Shown here in pieces: positions 11,390 to 23,835 of a DNA stretch of 64,000 nt (the stretch's first letter is position 1; the number at the start of each line of letters is the position of its first letter). Under the pieces are notes generated by a model. The model did no database searches and was not told the DNA's origin. It saw only the letters and a program-made list of their open reading frames with translations. The DNA comes from Vandiemenella viatica (Eukaryota > Arthropoda > Insecta > Orthoptera > Morabidae), in NCBI GenBank assembly GCA_031002005.1, contig JARYHS010008074.1:282783930-282847929 (forward strand). The letters run 5' to 3'. The position numbers and the translations under genes are program-made.

Positions 11390-11650
11390 ATTAAAAGGCC
11401 ACTGCGTAAACTGTAGGAAAGAAAACCGCAAATGAAATTCTATAAAACAATAGCAACCCCATATTATTGTACCAAAGCAACAAAAGGTTCCTTAGAAAGG
11501 AAGATAGAATTCCAATCCAAGCCACAAAAATGAAATTCCCGAGAAGTGTTAAAGTATATAGGGAATATACGCAATGAAGCAGAAATTAGATATTTCCACA
11601 GCCAGAGACAGAACAGATGATCACAAAATCTAAATGACATGGACTTGTAC
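11390..11650 (+). pseudogene. LINE RT C-terminal relic
   Basis: One frame from about 11,435 reads KFYKTIATPYYCTKATKGSL and then IEFQSKPQK, and later IGNIRNEAEIRYFHSQ. This follows the order MKFYKTI..P.LLYGSE.W......I...E..FLR...GYT..D.IRNE found in the C-terminal region of RTE-like LINEs. The frame contains stops and the catalytic RT motifs are absent. Family assignment is tentative. Confidence 0.4.
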
Positions 11651-11929
11651 TAAGAATGTGCGACGATCGTGTTCCCAAACTGGCAATGATGTAAAGGCCT
11701 AGAGTTAGAACAGACATATGAAGGCCATGCAAAAGTTGTTCGGAGGAACCAGGACTAGCCAGATCGTCCAATCTCTGAATAATAAGAAGAATGTGCTTAT
11801 GTCTACGAATTACAGTAAGTCCACTTACATAACTATTGAAATGGATTAATTACTGTACATCAAGAACAAATGTTTTTCTTTAAAAATAATTCGAAAATAA
11901 ATTACAGAAAATACAGTTTATGACATGTA

Positions 11930-12085
11930 ACCCCGTCTGGCCGTACAGATGTTGGTTTTCCATGGTTTCTCCAAATCACTCCATGTGAATGTCGGAATGG
12001 TTCCTTTAAAAATCCTTGGCCGAATTCTTTCCCGTTCCTTGCCTTACCTCGATCTCATAAGGCGTAAAGAAAAAAAAAAGAAGAT
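11930..12085 (+). mobile_element. tRNA-derived SINE, 5'-truncated
   Basis: It begins at the end of box B (CCCCGTCTGGCC) and continues with TTGGTTTTCCATGGTTTCTC, AATGTCGGAATGGTTCC and GGCCGAATTCTTTCCCGTTC. It ends GGCGTAAAGAAAAAAAAAAG. The body is collinear with the SINE at 16,174-16,392. Confidence 0.75.
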
Positions 12086-12157
12086 CGTCTGTTTTGCTCG
12101 TGTTACACTATCGTTGGTTTGTCTATCGTTAGTTGAGGAGATCGAATGTGAGCTGAC

Positions 12158-12311
12158 CTTTGAGGAAGTCGTGGTGGGTGTCGACTATGGCCTGTGGGTG
12201 TGTGTCGAGGAAGCGCGCACTCCACAGTGGGTTGCCGTCCACGGGCTCGGGCACGTGCCGCGTCAGCTGCGTCGCGAACCCTCCGTCCAGCACCAGCACG
12301 CGGCCAGACAT
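12158..12311 (-). CDS. Homocysteine S-methyltransferase, first coding exon
   Basis: The exon encodes MSGRVLVLDGGFATQLTRHV, then an EPVDGNPLWSARFL segment and DTHPQAIVDTHHDFLK. This is the N-terminal signature of homocysteine S-methyltransferase (pfam S-methyl_trans), a cytosolic TIM-barrel enzyme that methylates homocysteine to methionine. I chose the ATG at 12,309-12,311; a frame upstream starts only with GTG. The exon ends CTCAAAG before GTCAGC at 12,157, a plausible donor in phase 1, just where family members continue with AGA. A possible acceptor TTTGGCAG lies upstream near 12,330, suggesting a 5' untranslated exon. The exon is GC-rich, unlike its surroundings. The zinc-binding cysteines lie in later exons that I did not find in the window. 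Confidence 0.8.
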
Positions 12312-12436
12312 GTCTGCGGAGGACCACACCTGCCAAACAACAAGCCACGTCTCTCCATGACATCCTTATAAGCACCTCAATCTCAACAACTTCATTTAAG
12401 ACCAAATTCATTTGTTTTGTAAATCAATCGCCTTAA

Positions 12437-13105
12437 AATATCACACAATGACCTATGACTTATCGCTTCTAACTGCGATTCAACGTATTCCCCTTATGTA
12501 CACCTACATAAGCCCTGTGTCGATTTTTACTAGCTAATTTAATTATTCAGCCAAGGTCTTCCTTCATCCGTTGTATAAGAGCGTTTACAGAATTGCCACC
12601 CTCCCTCCCAGGTATTCTTTCAACCTGCTGTAAAAGAGCAACGGAATCAACGTGGAAGGTAAAGAGTCCACATCTGCATTTAAAGCCAGTAATTCTGGTA
12701 ATGATGAATGTGAGAAGTTAATTTTGTGTATCTTAAAAGTGAAACAGCCTGGAAAATAAGAAGAGAGAAATATTTAAGAATATTGTTTTACTTGCGTTCA
12801 TGAAAAAAAAATTTGCTATACTTATTTCACTTTTATACCGAGAATTAGAAATCCTGCAGTATTGTGTATTACAGCAGCATTTTCATTGTTACAACATTGA
12901 ATCAGATACATTTATTTTCCTTTTGTGTTAGATGCTATGTGTTTTAGTGATTTGTAATGGTCTAGAAACTTCCCCCTCGTGTTTGCTGGCAGCTATTCGA
13001 TCCTTTCATACTTAGCATTTGAGGCAGTCACCACGAAGCTCGTTGTGATAACGTCTTGAAATTAGGATCGCCAATATATGACCAAAAAATTCAGTCTGCA
13101 GCTTC
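12437..13105. other. No gene recognised
   Basis: AT-rich, presumably upstream flank or intron of the methyltransferase gene. No repeat terminus or coding motif seen. Confidence 0.4.
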
Positions 13106-13107
13106 AA

Positions 13108-13225
13108 ACCGAGCGTGATGAGTGAGCTGGGACGCAGGTTCGAATCTCCGTCGGGTGATCCAGATTTGGGTTTTCCGTGGTTTACCTCGATCACTCCAGG
13201 TGAATGACCGTGAAGCGGTCCGCTC
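13108..13225 (+). mobile_element. tRNA-derived SINE, 3'-truncated
   Basis: The tRNA-like head has box B (AGGTTCGAATCTCCGTC) at about 13,137, followed by ATCCAGATTTGGGTTTTCCG and TCACTCCAGGTGAATG. Homology with the other copies stops after that, leaving out the 3' third. Confidence 0.75.
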
Positions 13226-14137
13226 GCGGAAGCTTCATATTTTTCTAGCAAGCGTTGGTCGGTGTGAACAGCAGAGACTATTTCGCAGTGCAACCATCGC
13301 GGCACCCTTTGTAGTGCAGTGCAGGTGTTTGGAGATGGGAAACGAGATAATGAATGGGACCGACATTCCTTCAGTGGGGACAGTCCACCCGTGCTAGCGG
13401 TACGTGAAGTACAGAGAGGTTGTGTGCTTATATGCATGGAAGTATAACACTATTATTTGATAATAAGTTCACACAAGTGTTTTTTGTTTCAGGCTAAAAC
13501 CCTCGTGTTGAGGAGACGCTCGCAGCTGGCCAGTGAGACGGCGGTTCGAAAGGATAATCGTCGAATGTGTTCCAAATCAAGTGTCGCCCAGTGTTAAACA
13601 CAGTGCGATGATTAAATTTTGTTTTGTGTGTGTTGCTCACAGAAATTGCAGAAGATCGGACAGCGCCGACTTCAAAATAAACATCAACTAGATGGTAATA
13701 ACACGATTTTTATTCCGCAGAACAAACCGAGTCAAAGTGTGGCGCATTGTAACCGAAAGCGAAAACCTGTAGAGACTTGTGCTCTCTGATTTTATTTTGA
13801 GTTAGTAGGACTTTGTTCATGATCTGTCATTTCATTGTTTATTTAATCAATTTTTATTATATAGATTTAATTTTCTTGTTATATGTGTTAGTCAATGCAA
13901 ATCATCTTTCCTTGTGTTGATAACAATAAATGCAAGTTTCAGTACATAAAATTAATATAAATTTTCTTATAATGAAACATATAATTACATTTGTAAATGT
14001 TAATTGAAAATTCTGGAAGGACTCCTTCCATGGCGCCCAGGCAAAATTGAACAAGGTATTTTACATGCAAAATTTTAATGATAGAGAGTAACAGTAACTG
14101 GTGGCAATCCTTACTCGCGGGTACACCACAACCGGAC
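13226..14137. other. No gene recognised
   Basis: No protein family could be recognised. A GC-richer patch at 13,490-13,750 has plausible splice signals (TATTCCGCAG at about 13,720) but no frame that reads as a known protein. Confidence 0.35.
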
Positions 14138-14242
14138 GGTTCCTTTATAAGTCTATGACCGAATTTCTTCTCGCTCCTAGCCCCTCACTCCTTTCCCGCC
14201 TCAGTGACCTCAACGTCGGACGATGCGTAAAGCCATATGCCA
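14138..14242 (+). mobile_element. tRNA-derived SINE, 3' half
   Basis: Only the 3' half is present: GGACGGTTCCTTTATAAG, GACCGAATTTCTTCTCGC, then TTTCCCGCCTCAGTGACCTC and GATGCGTAAAGCC, collinear with the SINE at 16,174-16,392. Confidence 0.7.
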
Positions 14243-16173
14243 CAACGCCAAGGCTTACGATATGTTAGGTTAATATAAATTCAAAGGCCACACAAGACAA
14301 TGTAATATTGAGTTATATAAAATTTTATTTTCCTCATAATTATTGAACAGTAACAATTTATGAAAACTTTGATTCACATTGCGAACACATAACATATACT
14401 ACTTCATAATGTTAAAACCAAGAACTGTCTTTATCATTTATAAAATTGTGGTATTCACCTGTTATTGCGGGAAAAATAATACCGTCTAAGCACACAGTCA
14501 AACGCATCAGAGTTTGACCTCATTCAAAATTAAGTCTACATTTAAGAAAAGAGTTTAATAATACATATTAGGAAAATCTGTTGTGAATAATCAAAAACAG
14601 CTTTGTCTCTAATGTTTAGTTTCGAATTGAATTGTGTTATTTTGTTCGGTTATAAAGCCAGGTATTTCGGTATAATTACGGCTGGTTATGAATCCTGAAT
14701 GACACTGTTTCTTAATTAAATCTAGTCCTTCGGGAAAAAATTTCGTATCAAACAAAAATTAAACAGTCACATTGGTGGTTTATTAATAATAATTTATTAT
14801 TCCAACAAGCAATAATTGCGTAAATCTTTCTCATTAACTTTCGCCTTGTCACCGAGACAACTGTAATATTTTTATCTAGTGTCATTTTTGCAGACATTTT
14901 TCAGTTTTTCTATTGTATGATATACTTCGCCAAATAGTTTTACATGGAGGGGAGAGGGGGGGAGAATGGGTGATAATGATTTGAACGTCAGAGTAAATAG
15001 TAAGGAACTATTTTATACCATTTATTTTGCACTTGTTTGTTAAAATAATAAATTACTATTTTATAGGAAACGCCAATGCAGCTTTTGGAATTTTTGTTTA
15101 TTTCTGACGCCTTTCAGTTCTCGTCGAGGTATCTTCAGTGATCCTGTGTTTCCTGTAATATGCTTGCAGTTGATAAATTTTTTACATACGGGTTTATTTG
15201 AAGATTATTACAACTACATTTATGTGAAGGTATTCACTTACAGTCACAGAGTAAAGACCTTTAAAAATCCAGCCAAGACCAGCACTTAAACCAGGGAGCA
15301 TTCGGTCCTAAGTAAAGACACTCACTACCGAATTACTAGTCCACTGAAGCACAACAGCATCTTAACAATATTTTATAGAGCCAGAGATTATTACTACTTT
15401 AGCCACGCTTCCACATAGTTAAAGTGATTGTGTATGCAGGGTCGTCAAAATTGGCGTGAACTGTCACCAAGACCAAAGAAGGCCCCTCTTGAGCTAATCT
15501 CGGAAAAACTTATATCAGCAACCTAGTAGTGATTGTTGTGGATGCAGATTGCATTGCCCTCTTGCCCTTGCCACTCTGCTATCGGTCATATGACGTGTTC
15601 TTTATTTGTCTACTGCATCGGGAACAGTGAAGTACTGTAATGTGGTGATTTGTCAACTACAGTTAAGTAAATACAAGGAAAGTGCGGATGAAGCATCCTA
15701 CAAAATTCTTCTCTATCTGCTGACAGAATACTCTGGTGCAAATCGCAAAGGGTTAAGCAAATGCTGTGAGTCAGTTCAAAGAATGTTCATGCGATGTGAC
15801 GGTGTAACGAAAGTAGTTTAGAATCTGATGGAGAACTTGTAAGCGTAGCCGAGTCTGCTAAATGAACCTGCCATTTCAACTCCCGGGTCCGAACATTTAG
15901 ATTTCTCGAAATCGCTCGTCAGATGTTGGATGGTTCCTTATATATAACAAGTGTTATTTATTATTTTGTCGTTTCTTGTCAAGTATCCTAATCAGCTCTA
16001 AGGGAGCGTCCATAAACTACGTAGTTCGGTCTAGTGAGGGAGGAGTTGGCTGAAAAGCTACGCTGTGCTACGTAGGGGGCGGGAGGGGGAGGGTTTCCGA
16101 GCCAGACCACGTAGCTTTTCATTCATATTATTTGTCGCAATTAAAATGAGGTACAAGACACATGTGTCCTCCC
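14243..16173. other. No gene recognised
   Basis: No recognisable coding, RNA or repeat terminus. An open frame at 15,606-15,821 has no motif I know and is not annotated as a gene. Confidence 0.4.
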
Positions 16174-16392
16174 ACCGAGCAGTGGTGGGTGAACGGTTAA
16201 CGTTCTGGCCTCGCATTCGGGAAGACGCGGGTTCGAATCCCCGTCCAGGCATCCAGATTTGGGTTTTCGATGGTTTCCCCGGGATGCTTCCTTCAGAAAG
16301 GCCATGGCCGAATTCCTTCACGTTCCTTGTCCCCAGTCCCATCCCGCCTCTAATGACCTAGTCCGTCGACGAGGCTGTAAAGCCGAAAAAAA
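16174..16392 (+). mobile_element. tRNA-derived SINE, full length with target duplication
   Basis: This is the best SINE copy. Its tRNA-like head has an A-box-like GGTGGGTGAACGG and a B box GGGTTCGAATCCCCG near 16,229. The body reads ATCCAGATTTGGGTTTTCGA, the 3' part GGCCATGGCCGAATTCC and CGCCTCTAATGACCTAGTCC, and the tail GGCTGTAAAGCCG plus A-run. It is flanked by a 10-bp direct repeat, GTGTCCTCCC at 16,164 and GTGTCCTTCC at 16,393, as expected for LINE-mediated insertion. It would be transcribed by RNA polymerase III. Confidence 0.88.
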
Positions 16393-19020
16393 AGTGTCCT
16401 TCCGAATGCGAAGATAGAACGTTGCCGCTCTCCCTCTTCGTTCGTTGTTCGGTGTATACGATCGATATTAGGGTCTTTAGCAGCCTAGCTTAAATAGAAA
16501 TGAATATTATAAATATCTACATCTGTTTTGGAGGATTACAGACATTTCCAAAATTCTATTACGAATATTTAATTTTTACTTAAACATCAAGTTGAGGCAA
16601 CATCGAGTTGATACTTAATAAGATGTTTTTTTATTTAAGATACTGCTACAAAACCAATTAAACCGAATTTTTCAGCATAATATGTTAAGATTAGCAGCAA
16701 GCAGTTCGGAGTTGGTATCATTGACGAGTATGGCACAGTACTCACAAAACGGCTCATTGTGTGTAAGACTGCGGCTCCAAGTCGGCTCTTTTGTGCCGTG
16801 GCTCCTACGATGAGTTTTATATCATCACGTAGGCCACGTGCCGATACAAGCAGACAGATAAACCTTCCCCTCCACTCGCGATTGGCAGTCTAGTTTTTAT
16901 CAGCGCATAGGGGAATTCCACTGATTCGAAAATGTTTGAAAAATGTCAGATTAAAGTAGAAAATATGGTGCGTTAAAACTAAAGCGATATTTGCAGCTAC
17001 CTAATAACAACAAGCAATTAAGCGAAGAGCATCCCCTTTACGTCCACTTCTCACCTTACAGAATGTGTCTTGGGTCACCGGCTTAGGGCATGGTTGGTTT
17101 TAAGAAGGTGTGATTTGGAGGTGTGGTCTGCTTTTTACCGTGAATTTAGGAACTAATTTATGATGAAAATATATGAACAATGTGATTGATAGGCCCCAAA
17201 ACGGAACTGTTTTATGAACACTTGTCCAATTGTACTTATTTCACTAGAGAGATGCATATCACCTGCAAATTTTGCGTGCTGACATTTCTTGCCATCTCTT
17301 CATATACAGTTTATAACCTACATCAGTTAAAATTTGTATGCCTTTGTATACCGAGAAAATTGAAAGATGCTGACGTTAGAATTTTAATGTATTCTGTGTC
17401 ATAAAACTACACATTTCTCTTTCATTTTTCACTTATCGTTCTCTGCGAGATGAAAGAATACTTTTTTAAAAAAGGGGAAGGGGGTGGGGGGTTTGCTCCA
17501 TTACATCAATCATGAGCGCAATTTTTATTATTATTTGTCTGTCAGAAGCTGGCAGTTTCAAAGTCCCTTGAATTGCAATATTCTTCAAGTTTATTTCTTA
17601 CTCACTGTATTAATTGCATTCGTGGAAATTTCACTGAATAGGGGATGTTCTCTAACGTGTACCAACCATATGCCAGAAATTTCACAGGATCCATAGACTT
17701 CCCACAAATGTGAATTCTGCTCCTCGTTAAATACGACGTTACAGTGAACCACCCTTACCGAGTAGGTATATAAACATTTGCTAAGTGTTGAACGAAATAC
17801 AGTGTCATTCACAAACAAAATATTCTTATCCTGCGTATTATTAAATTCAGTTTTATGGGTACGTGGTAAGACATTTACAAGAGAGAATTTTATTGACATG
17901 GATACCAGGAACTGCAACTTTACGAATGAAGTCTAAACAAAGATGGCAATGGACGCAGAAACTTTATCTGCCAAAAGAGTCACAGGAAGACCTCGTATCT
18001 TAACGCCAAATTAATTTCTGTCTGTGATTAGTAAGATACGTGGTTGACTGATTACATTTTGATGTCAACAACCTCTGGAACAAAAGGAGCCGCTGACTAC
18101 TTGATCCAATCAGATACGTCCACACTTGATCAACATTTGGTCGTCATAGGCATGCGCCATGTTGCACGTGAGGAATGCATTAGTAGGTGCATCAGTTCGT
18201 TCAACAAATCAGGGAGGCCTAGGTGTGTAGGCAAGCGTTCCCTGTTGAAGTGGATTCATGATGCGTCTCGCGCAACAAGTCGCTGTTCAACACTTTCATT
18301 TATTGAAGACTATCCATACCTGTTACTTCGTACACGTGGACCTCTGAAAATCTCAGTCGTTTTGCCTTCGTGTTTTAAATTACTACCTTTAATTTAGTAA
18401 AATTTGGCACCAACTTTGAGAAGAATATCAGAGATAAATATCAATAAAATGGGGTTTAAGAATATTACAAAAGTAATTTATATACAGTAATTACATGGAT
18501 TGTAATTTTTCATAATTAAATTATTTATAACGGATACGAACCACATAATCATATAGCAAGGAGAAAATTCAGAATATGGATAATTTACATAGGCTGTATA
18601 TTATTAAATATGGCTGTACCCATACAAAAATTTACTGTTTTGACCTGTGTATCATGGACGATATATAGTACTATTCGGAACGAAGACAATTTTATGTGTT
18701 AACAATTGGCATAAGCAATCGCTGAAATCGATCCATTCATTTATTTTTGAATGATGACAAAAACTTAAAAATGTTTGGCTTTGGAGTTTATATCATCTGG
18801 AACTTTGTAACCTATCGGAATCGCTGACAAGAGTACCACTTATGCAGTTTCCTTTAAAATCCATCAATCAGTGAAATGTGATATGCAAACATACAGACAG
18901 GCAAAAAATTACAAATTTTAGGGTTTTTGCTTCTCTATCATTAGTGGTGTACATTGCAATTAATCTTTAACTAAAAAAAAAAAAAAATGTGTAGTTTTAA
19001 CATAGATTACTGGACGTACC
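16393..19020. other. No gene recognised
   Basis: No supported gene. An open frame at 18,044-18,397 (117 residues) and one at 17,591-17,917 on the minus strand lack known motifs and are left unannotated. A G-rich patch lies at 17,473-17,492. Confidence 0.4.
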
Positions 19021-19150
19021 TATATTATTTTATTTATTTAATTTAATAGCAATGGAGCACAGGCTCCGGTGGCAATTTCCCTACACCCCCATCTTACCCC
19101 TACCCTGCAGCCACTTACATTTGCCCTCTACAAATTTTATCTTGTTATGG
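19021..19150 (-). mobile_element. LINE family A 3' end fragment
   Basis: On the minus strand this is the family A 3' terminus: ORF2 tail region, GGGAAATTGCCACCGGAGCC, the hairpin-forming GGAGCCTGTGCTCC, ATTGC, and an ATTAAATAAATAAA-type tail. It matches 60,160-60,260. Confidence 0.85.
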
Positions 19151-19838
19151 AAACTAATGACAATGCTAATATAATCAAGAGGACGGATGCCCTAATGGTC
19201 CTTGGTGAAAAATAATCTATGAATGTGACTGCAGTGGATTAAAAAATCAAGAGCATGAGATCTACTTTTCTAGAGACCATCAGATGGAGTTGAGGGGAAC
19301 TACAGTTCATCATGGTCCTCGTGCAACAGTATCCCATTCATATCCGAGAGAAACCAGAAATGATGTTCCCCAAAGCTTCAGGCAATATTTCAGATATTAT
19401 CTGCTTGGAGACTTTGAAAAAAGTACATTAGCGACATGAACAAGTCACCAGTGGTCAAATAACACATGGTAATGATTTTTAGGATCTAAAAAATTAAATT
19501 TAGGTTTTCAATTCCCGTTTTAGGCTTTTGTACGTCTTCAAAATTTTGATTTAGAAATTTGCACATTTTTAAGGGTAGAAAAATTAAAATACCCAATATA
19601 TACTGTATTTATATTAAAAACCTTGTGACTATATAACACAATGTCAAGCACTCCTTAAAAACTCCATATATGACATTGCTCGTTCACATTAAAACAGGCG
19701 ACATAAGCCATTATTATGTTCAAAAGGTTGTGTCTTTATTGCAGATTGCAAACCACTCATTTAAAACTTCTCATACGATACTGATCAACGAAATATTTTA
19801 ACAGAATTCTCTTGACTGTGGAAAAAATGCGTTCCTCG
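19151..19838. other. No gene recognised
   Basis: AT-rich flank of the hAT relic. A TTTTTAGGATCTAAAAAATT patch near 19,480 resembles the TTAGGTCCTTTTAGG motifs at 20,710-20,800. Confidence 0.4.
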
Positions 19839-20560
19839 TCACGTGAGGTAAGAGGTGCGAATTTCATATCAGCGTTTTTCTTAGGGTCCTAAGAACGTAT
19901 TTCTTGTTTCTTTAGTCCAAAGAGAACACGGCCTATTTGTTCCATGCTCTTGAAGCTTCCTGGCTACAGACATCTCAACTATACAGGAGCCACTTTGGGC
20001 CTCACTTTTTGGATGATTTGAAGCGCATCCGTCGTAGATAGACATCGGCAGCCTTCCAAATTCTTAACTGAAAATTCTATGTTGTAAAAATTAGCCTTAT
20101 ATAGGTCAACTCCTGTATAGTTGGTACTGAGTACAACGCTTTCTTTGCATTTACTTTAGCAAAAACTTCACTTTCATCTAGTGCATGAATGGTCTCCAAG
20201 ATGCTCTCATCGTTTACTTCATAGTATATTGCGTCAGGAAGGAGGGGTATTGATGAAAGTTTTTCCCTGAAGGTAATGACTCGACTTGGCGCTTTCAAAA
20301 ATACCTTCTTCACTGTAGAAATTGTCTCTTTAACTACAGGGTGCTGTTTCCGCATTTTTTCAGCTACGCCGTGGAGCCCATGTGCTAGACAGGTGACATG
20401 GGCTTTTATCATGGAAGCTGCATTGTCTGTCACCAACAACCGCAACTTGTCCTCGTGTTCTGCATACGACCACAACATCCCTTACTAAAATTGCCACAGA
20501 AGAGTGGTTTCATATTGGAAGTTCTCTTTACATAATGACATAGGGTATAATCGGTACCTC
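19839..20560 (-). pseudogene. hAT transposase relic
   Basis: The minus frame 20,077-20,478 encodes LLVTDNAASMIKA, then HVTCLAHGLHGVAEKMRKQ, then STVKKVFLKAPSRVITFREK. This is the middle of a hAT-superfamily transposase as found in insects; the DNA segment contains the TDNA aspartate and the CxxH-like CLAHGLH block. Directly after the SIPLLP block, family members have a TRWGTWL motif, which is missing here (text runs into DAIYYEVND), so the gene carries an internal deletion. Neighbouring sequence on both sides has further decayed coding fragments. The conserved tryptophan and the C-terminal dimerisation domain were not found. It is inactive. Confidence 0.65.
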
Positions 20561-20705
20561 ACATGAGAGCTTTTCCACAAGGCATCCGACAGCCGACGGG
20601 TAAAAGGGGGAGGGGGGGGGGGCGATCCCACGGTCTGTACCAAGGAGCTAATCCGCTTGGTCATTTGTTTTATTTAAGTAATAAAATTAGACCCGGAATG
20701 GATTA

Positions 20706-20812
20706 GTACATCGAATTAGGTCCTTTTAGGTTCTGAAAGCCGAATTAGGTTATTTTAGGTCATAACATAGAAATTAGGTTCTTTTAGGTCCTATTAAATT
20801 TACAAATGTTAT
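20706..20812. repeat. TTAGGTCCTTTTAGGT short repeats
   Basis: Three near-copies of a 30-40 bp segment, GAATTAGGTCCTTTTAGGT, GAATTAGGTTATTTTAGGTC and AAATTAGGTTCTTTTAGGTC, occur in a row. A related AGGCTCTTTTAGGTTC lies at 42,905. They sit beside the hAT relic and may be its subterminal repeats. Confidence 0.5.
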
Positions 20813-20984
20813 TAGTTTATACAAAAGACGAAAAAGAAAATTGACATTTCAAGAATATCAGGGTGGGAACAAAATAGGTTCGGACCTAAGATTCCGGGCC
20901 CTAGTAATGACCAATCTGAATTCGGCAGGTATTGCATCTCTGAATTATTAGATTTCTCGTTTGGTAATGTTCAGCGATATCTTC

Positions 20985-23360
20985 GCCAATTTTGAACCGA
21001 TTTGAATGAAATTTTTTTAGTGGATACGCTATACCTCCAAAGTGGTCCCATATGAATTTCATTGAGAAACCACCCCTTCTACCCCCCTCCACCCCCTAAT
21101 TTTTATACAAATCCACATTTTTTATTCGATCTCGATGAAACTTTGGACATATATAGCCAAAAATAAAGAGAAAAATACTGTCAAGTTTTGGTTTAAAAAA
21201 ACTGAACCTCTCTCCCCCTATCCACCCCCTTAATTTTTGCCAATTTTTTTTATTCAAAGCTACAGTCGACACCATTTAACTGAAATCCATTAAAGTTGGC
21301 AATTACATGTAGTTTTTCGTGGAAAAGGTATCTGAAAAAAAAACTACCCCTCTCCCCTTTACACCCGTTAATTTTATAGAAACCTACATTTCTTATCTGA
21401 TTTTTATTGAACTTTGCCCATGTATACGTTAAAACAAAAAACAAAAAAAATCCTGTCAACATTTGATCTGCCAAAGCTGAACCCCCTCCATCTTTCCACC
21501 CCTTTAATTATTGTCAATGGTATTCATAAAAGCTACACTCGACACCGTTTGACCGATTATCATCAAAGTTGGAATATACATGTAATTTTTCATGGACAAT
21601 CTGAACAAAAAATAAATAAATAAAGAAACCACCCCTCTCCCCTTTTCATCCCATAATTTTTATACAAACCCTCATTTTTTATCCTATTTCGATGAAACTT
21701 TGGACATGCATAGTCAAAAATAAAGAGAAAAATACTGTCAACTTTTGGTTTGAAAAAAGTGAAGCCCTTCCCCCCTATCCACCCCCTAAATTTTTACCAA
21801 TGTTCCTTATACAAAGCTACAGTCGACACCATTTAACTGATCTCCATTAAAGTTGGCATATACATGTAATTTTTCATGGAGAAGCTTTCTGACAAAAATT
21901 AAATAAATAAAAAAACCACCCCATATCTCCCTTTACACTCCTTAATTTTATAGAAATCTACATTTCTTATCTGATTTTTATTGAACTTTGCCCATGTATA
22001 CTTTAAAACAAAGAGAAAATTCCTGTTAACATTTGGTTTGCCAAAGCTCAACTCCTTTCCCTCCTTCAACCCCATTAACTTTTGTCAATGTTCTTTATAA
22101 AAAGCTGCAGTCGCGATCGTTTGACCGATTACCATGAAAGTTGGTGCTTATATGTATTTTTTCACGAAGAAGATGTCTAACCAAATGATCTACAAACCAC
22201 CCCCTCTACCCATTAAACCGCTTACTTTTTATATACAACCACAGTTTTTATCCGGTGTAGACAGAACATAGCAAATTTTTACTATAAAACAATGAGAAAA
22301 ATAATGCCAACTCTTGATTTGCAAAAACTGAACCCCTCTCCCCGTTTTCACCCCCCTGATTTTTGTCAATTTCTTTTTAGAAAGCTACAATCGACACTAT
22401 TTGACCGATCTTTATGAAAGTTGGTACATATATATATATATAGCCCTATATATAATTTTTTATGACCAAAAAAATCAAAAAAACTATCTTAGCTCCCCTT
22501 CCCTTAATATTTGTACAAAAACCACATTTTAATCCGATTCGGTGGAACTTCGCATGCGTATATCTTAAAACAAATAGAAAAAGAAAAATACTGTCCACAT
22601 AACTTTCACAAAAACGCAAACCCTTTCCCCGTTTCTACCCCTTTATTTACTGCCAATGTTCTTTATACAAAGCTACCGTTTCATTCTGATTTTGAAGGAA
22701 GTATGTACATGTATACTGCAAAACAAGCAGAAAAATACTGTCTACATTTGGTTTCGAGAGTCCAAACTCTGCTGCGTCCTTTCCATCCTTTAGTCTACAG
22801 TTTCTATCCGATTATGAAGGAAATTTGCACACGTATACTTTAATTAGGTTGCAGAAGCCCAACCCCTCTTCCCTTCTACCACCACCCCTCATAATTTCCA
22901 ATGTTCTTTATAGATATCCACAGTTTTATCAGGTTTCCATGGAACACAGCACATTTATACTTAAAAACAAAGAGAAACATAGTATCTACATTCTCTTTAC
23001 AAAACCCTACCACTTACTCCCTTATCCCATTTATTTTTTGTAAATTTTCTTTTCACAGTGCTACAGTTATTATCTGGTTTCGATGGAAATTTTCCCGAGT
23101 ATACTTTAAAACAAAGAGAAAAATAGTGCCCTAACTAGTTTTACAAAAACCAAATTACTCTTCGTCTCCACATCCCTTAATTGTTTTTTTATACATACAT
23201 ACAGTTTTATCTGATATCAATAGAAATTTACACAACTATACTTTAAATCAATCAGAAAAAGCAGTCTACATTTGGTATACAAAAGCCCAATCCCTCTTCC
23301 CCTTTACCCTCACCCCTTTTAATTTTCAATGTTCTTTACAAAAATCCACAGTTTTAAATC
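20985..23360. repeat. Tandem array, ~280-bp unit with higher-order pattern
   Basis: The marker AAGCTACAGTCGACACC and its variants recur at about 21,258, 21,530, 21,818, 22,100, 22,380 and 22,668, a spacing of 272-288 bp. Units alternate. Copies at 21,258 and 21,818 share CACCATTTAACTGA, while those at 21,390 and 21,966 share TTATCTGATTTTTATTGAAC. This gives a two-unit period of about 565 bp. Each unit has C-rich blocks (ACCACCCCTCTCCCC). After 22,680 the repeats decay but keep TTAAAACAAAGAGAAAAATA. Confidence 0.85.
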
Positions 23361-23835
23361 CCGTCAAAATCAATTAAGATATTTTTAAGTCATGGCATAA
23401 TATTTATAAAATAAATGTGTCGTAATGTCTCAACATGTACTTCAGATTTCAACTGGATCCCAAGCTTTCACGTTGTGAAAATCAATCAAAAATCTATATT
23501 ATCTGTGTGATGCCGGAGCAAACAGATATATTCAAGAGAAAGATTTCTATATGTGGTATGTATTAATACCCAGAAGTTACATGTTTCGGTTATCGACCAG
23601 CTGCTTTAACAGATGTTATGATACGATCGAAACATAGCCTGGACCAAAATGTTAACTGACATTCCTAAACACAACACCCAATTCACCCCATTCTGGAAGT
23701 TGTTGTGGTATGTAAAGACAGAATTCTTCTTTGAAAGCAATCTCTTTAATCCCTGAGCTACCAGAAAGTTTGCAAAATGGGAACTGCTGCCGTATATTTA
23801 AAATACAAAACAAATTATAATACCACTAAAAATCT

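Noticed and set aside
12103..12436. Overlapping frames opposite and beside the methyltransferase exon
   Set aside because: GC-rich exon sequence opens several frames by chance; only the minus frame with LDGGFATQL matches a known protein.
13500..13760. Possible THAP-like gene exon (MIKFCFVCVAHRNC)
   Set aside because: A stop follows after about 28 codons and the proposed next exon does not read in phase; no convincing C2CH pattern.
18044..18397. 117-residue open frame
   Set aside because: No recognisable domain, composition close to background; not enough to call a gene.
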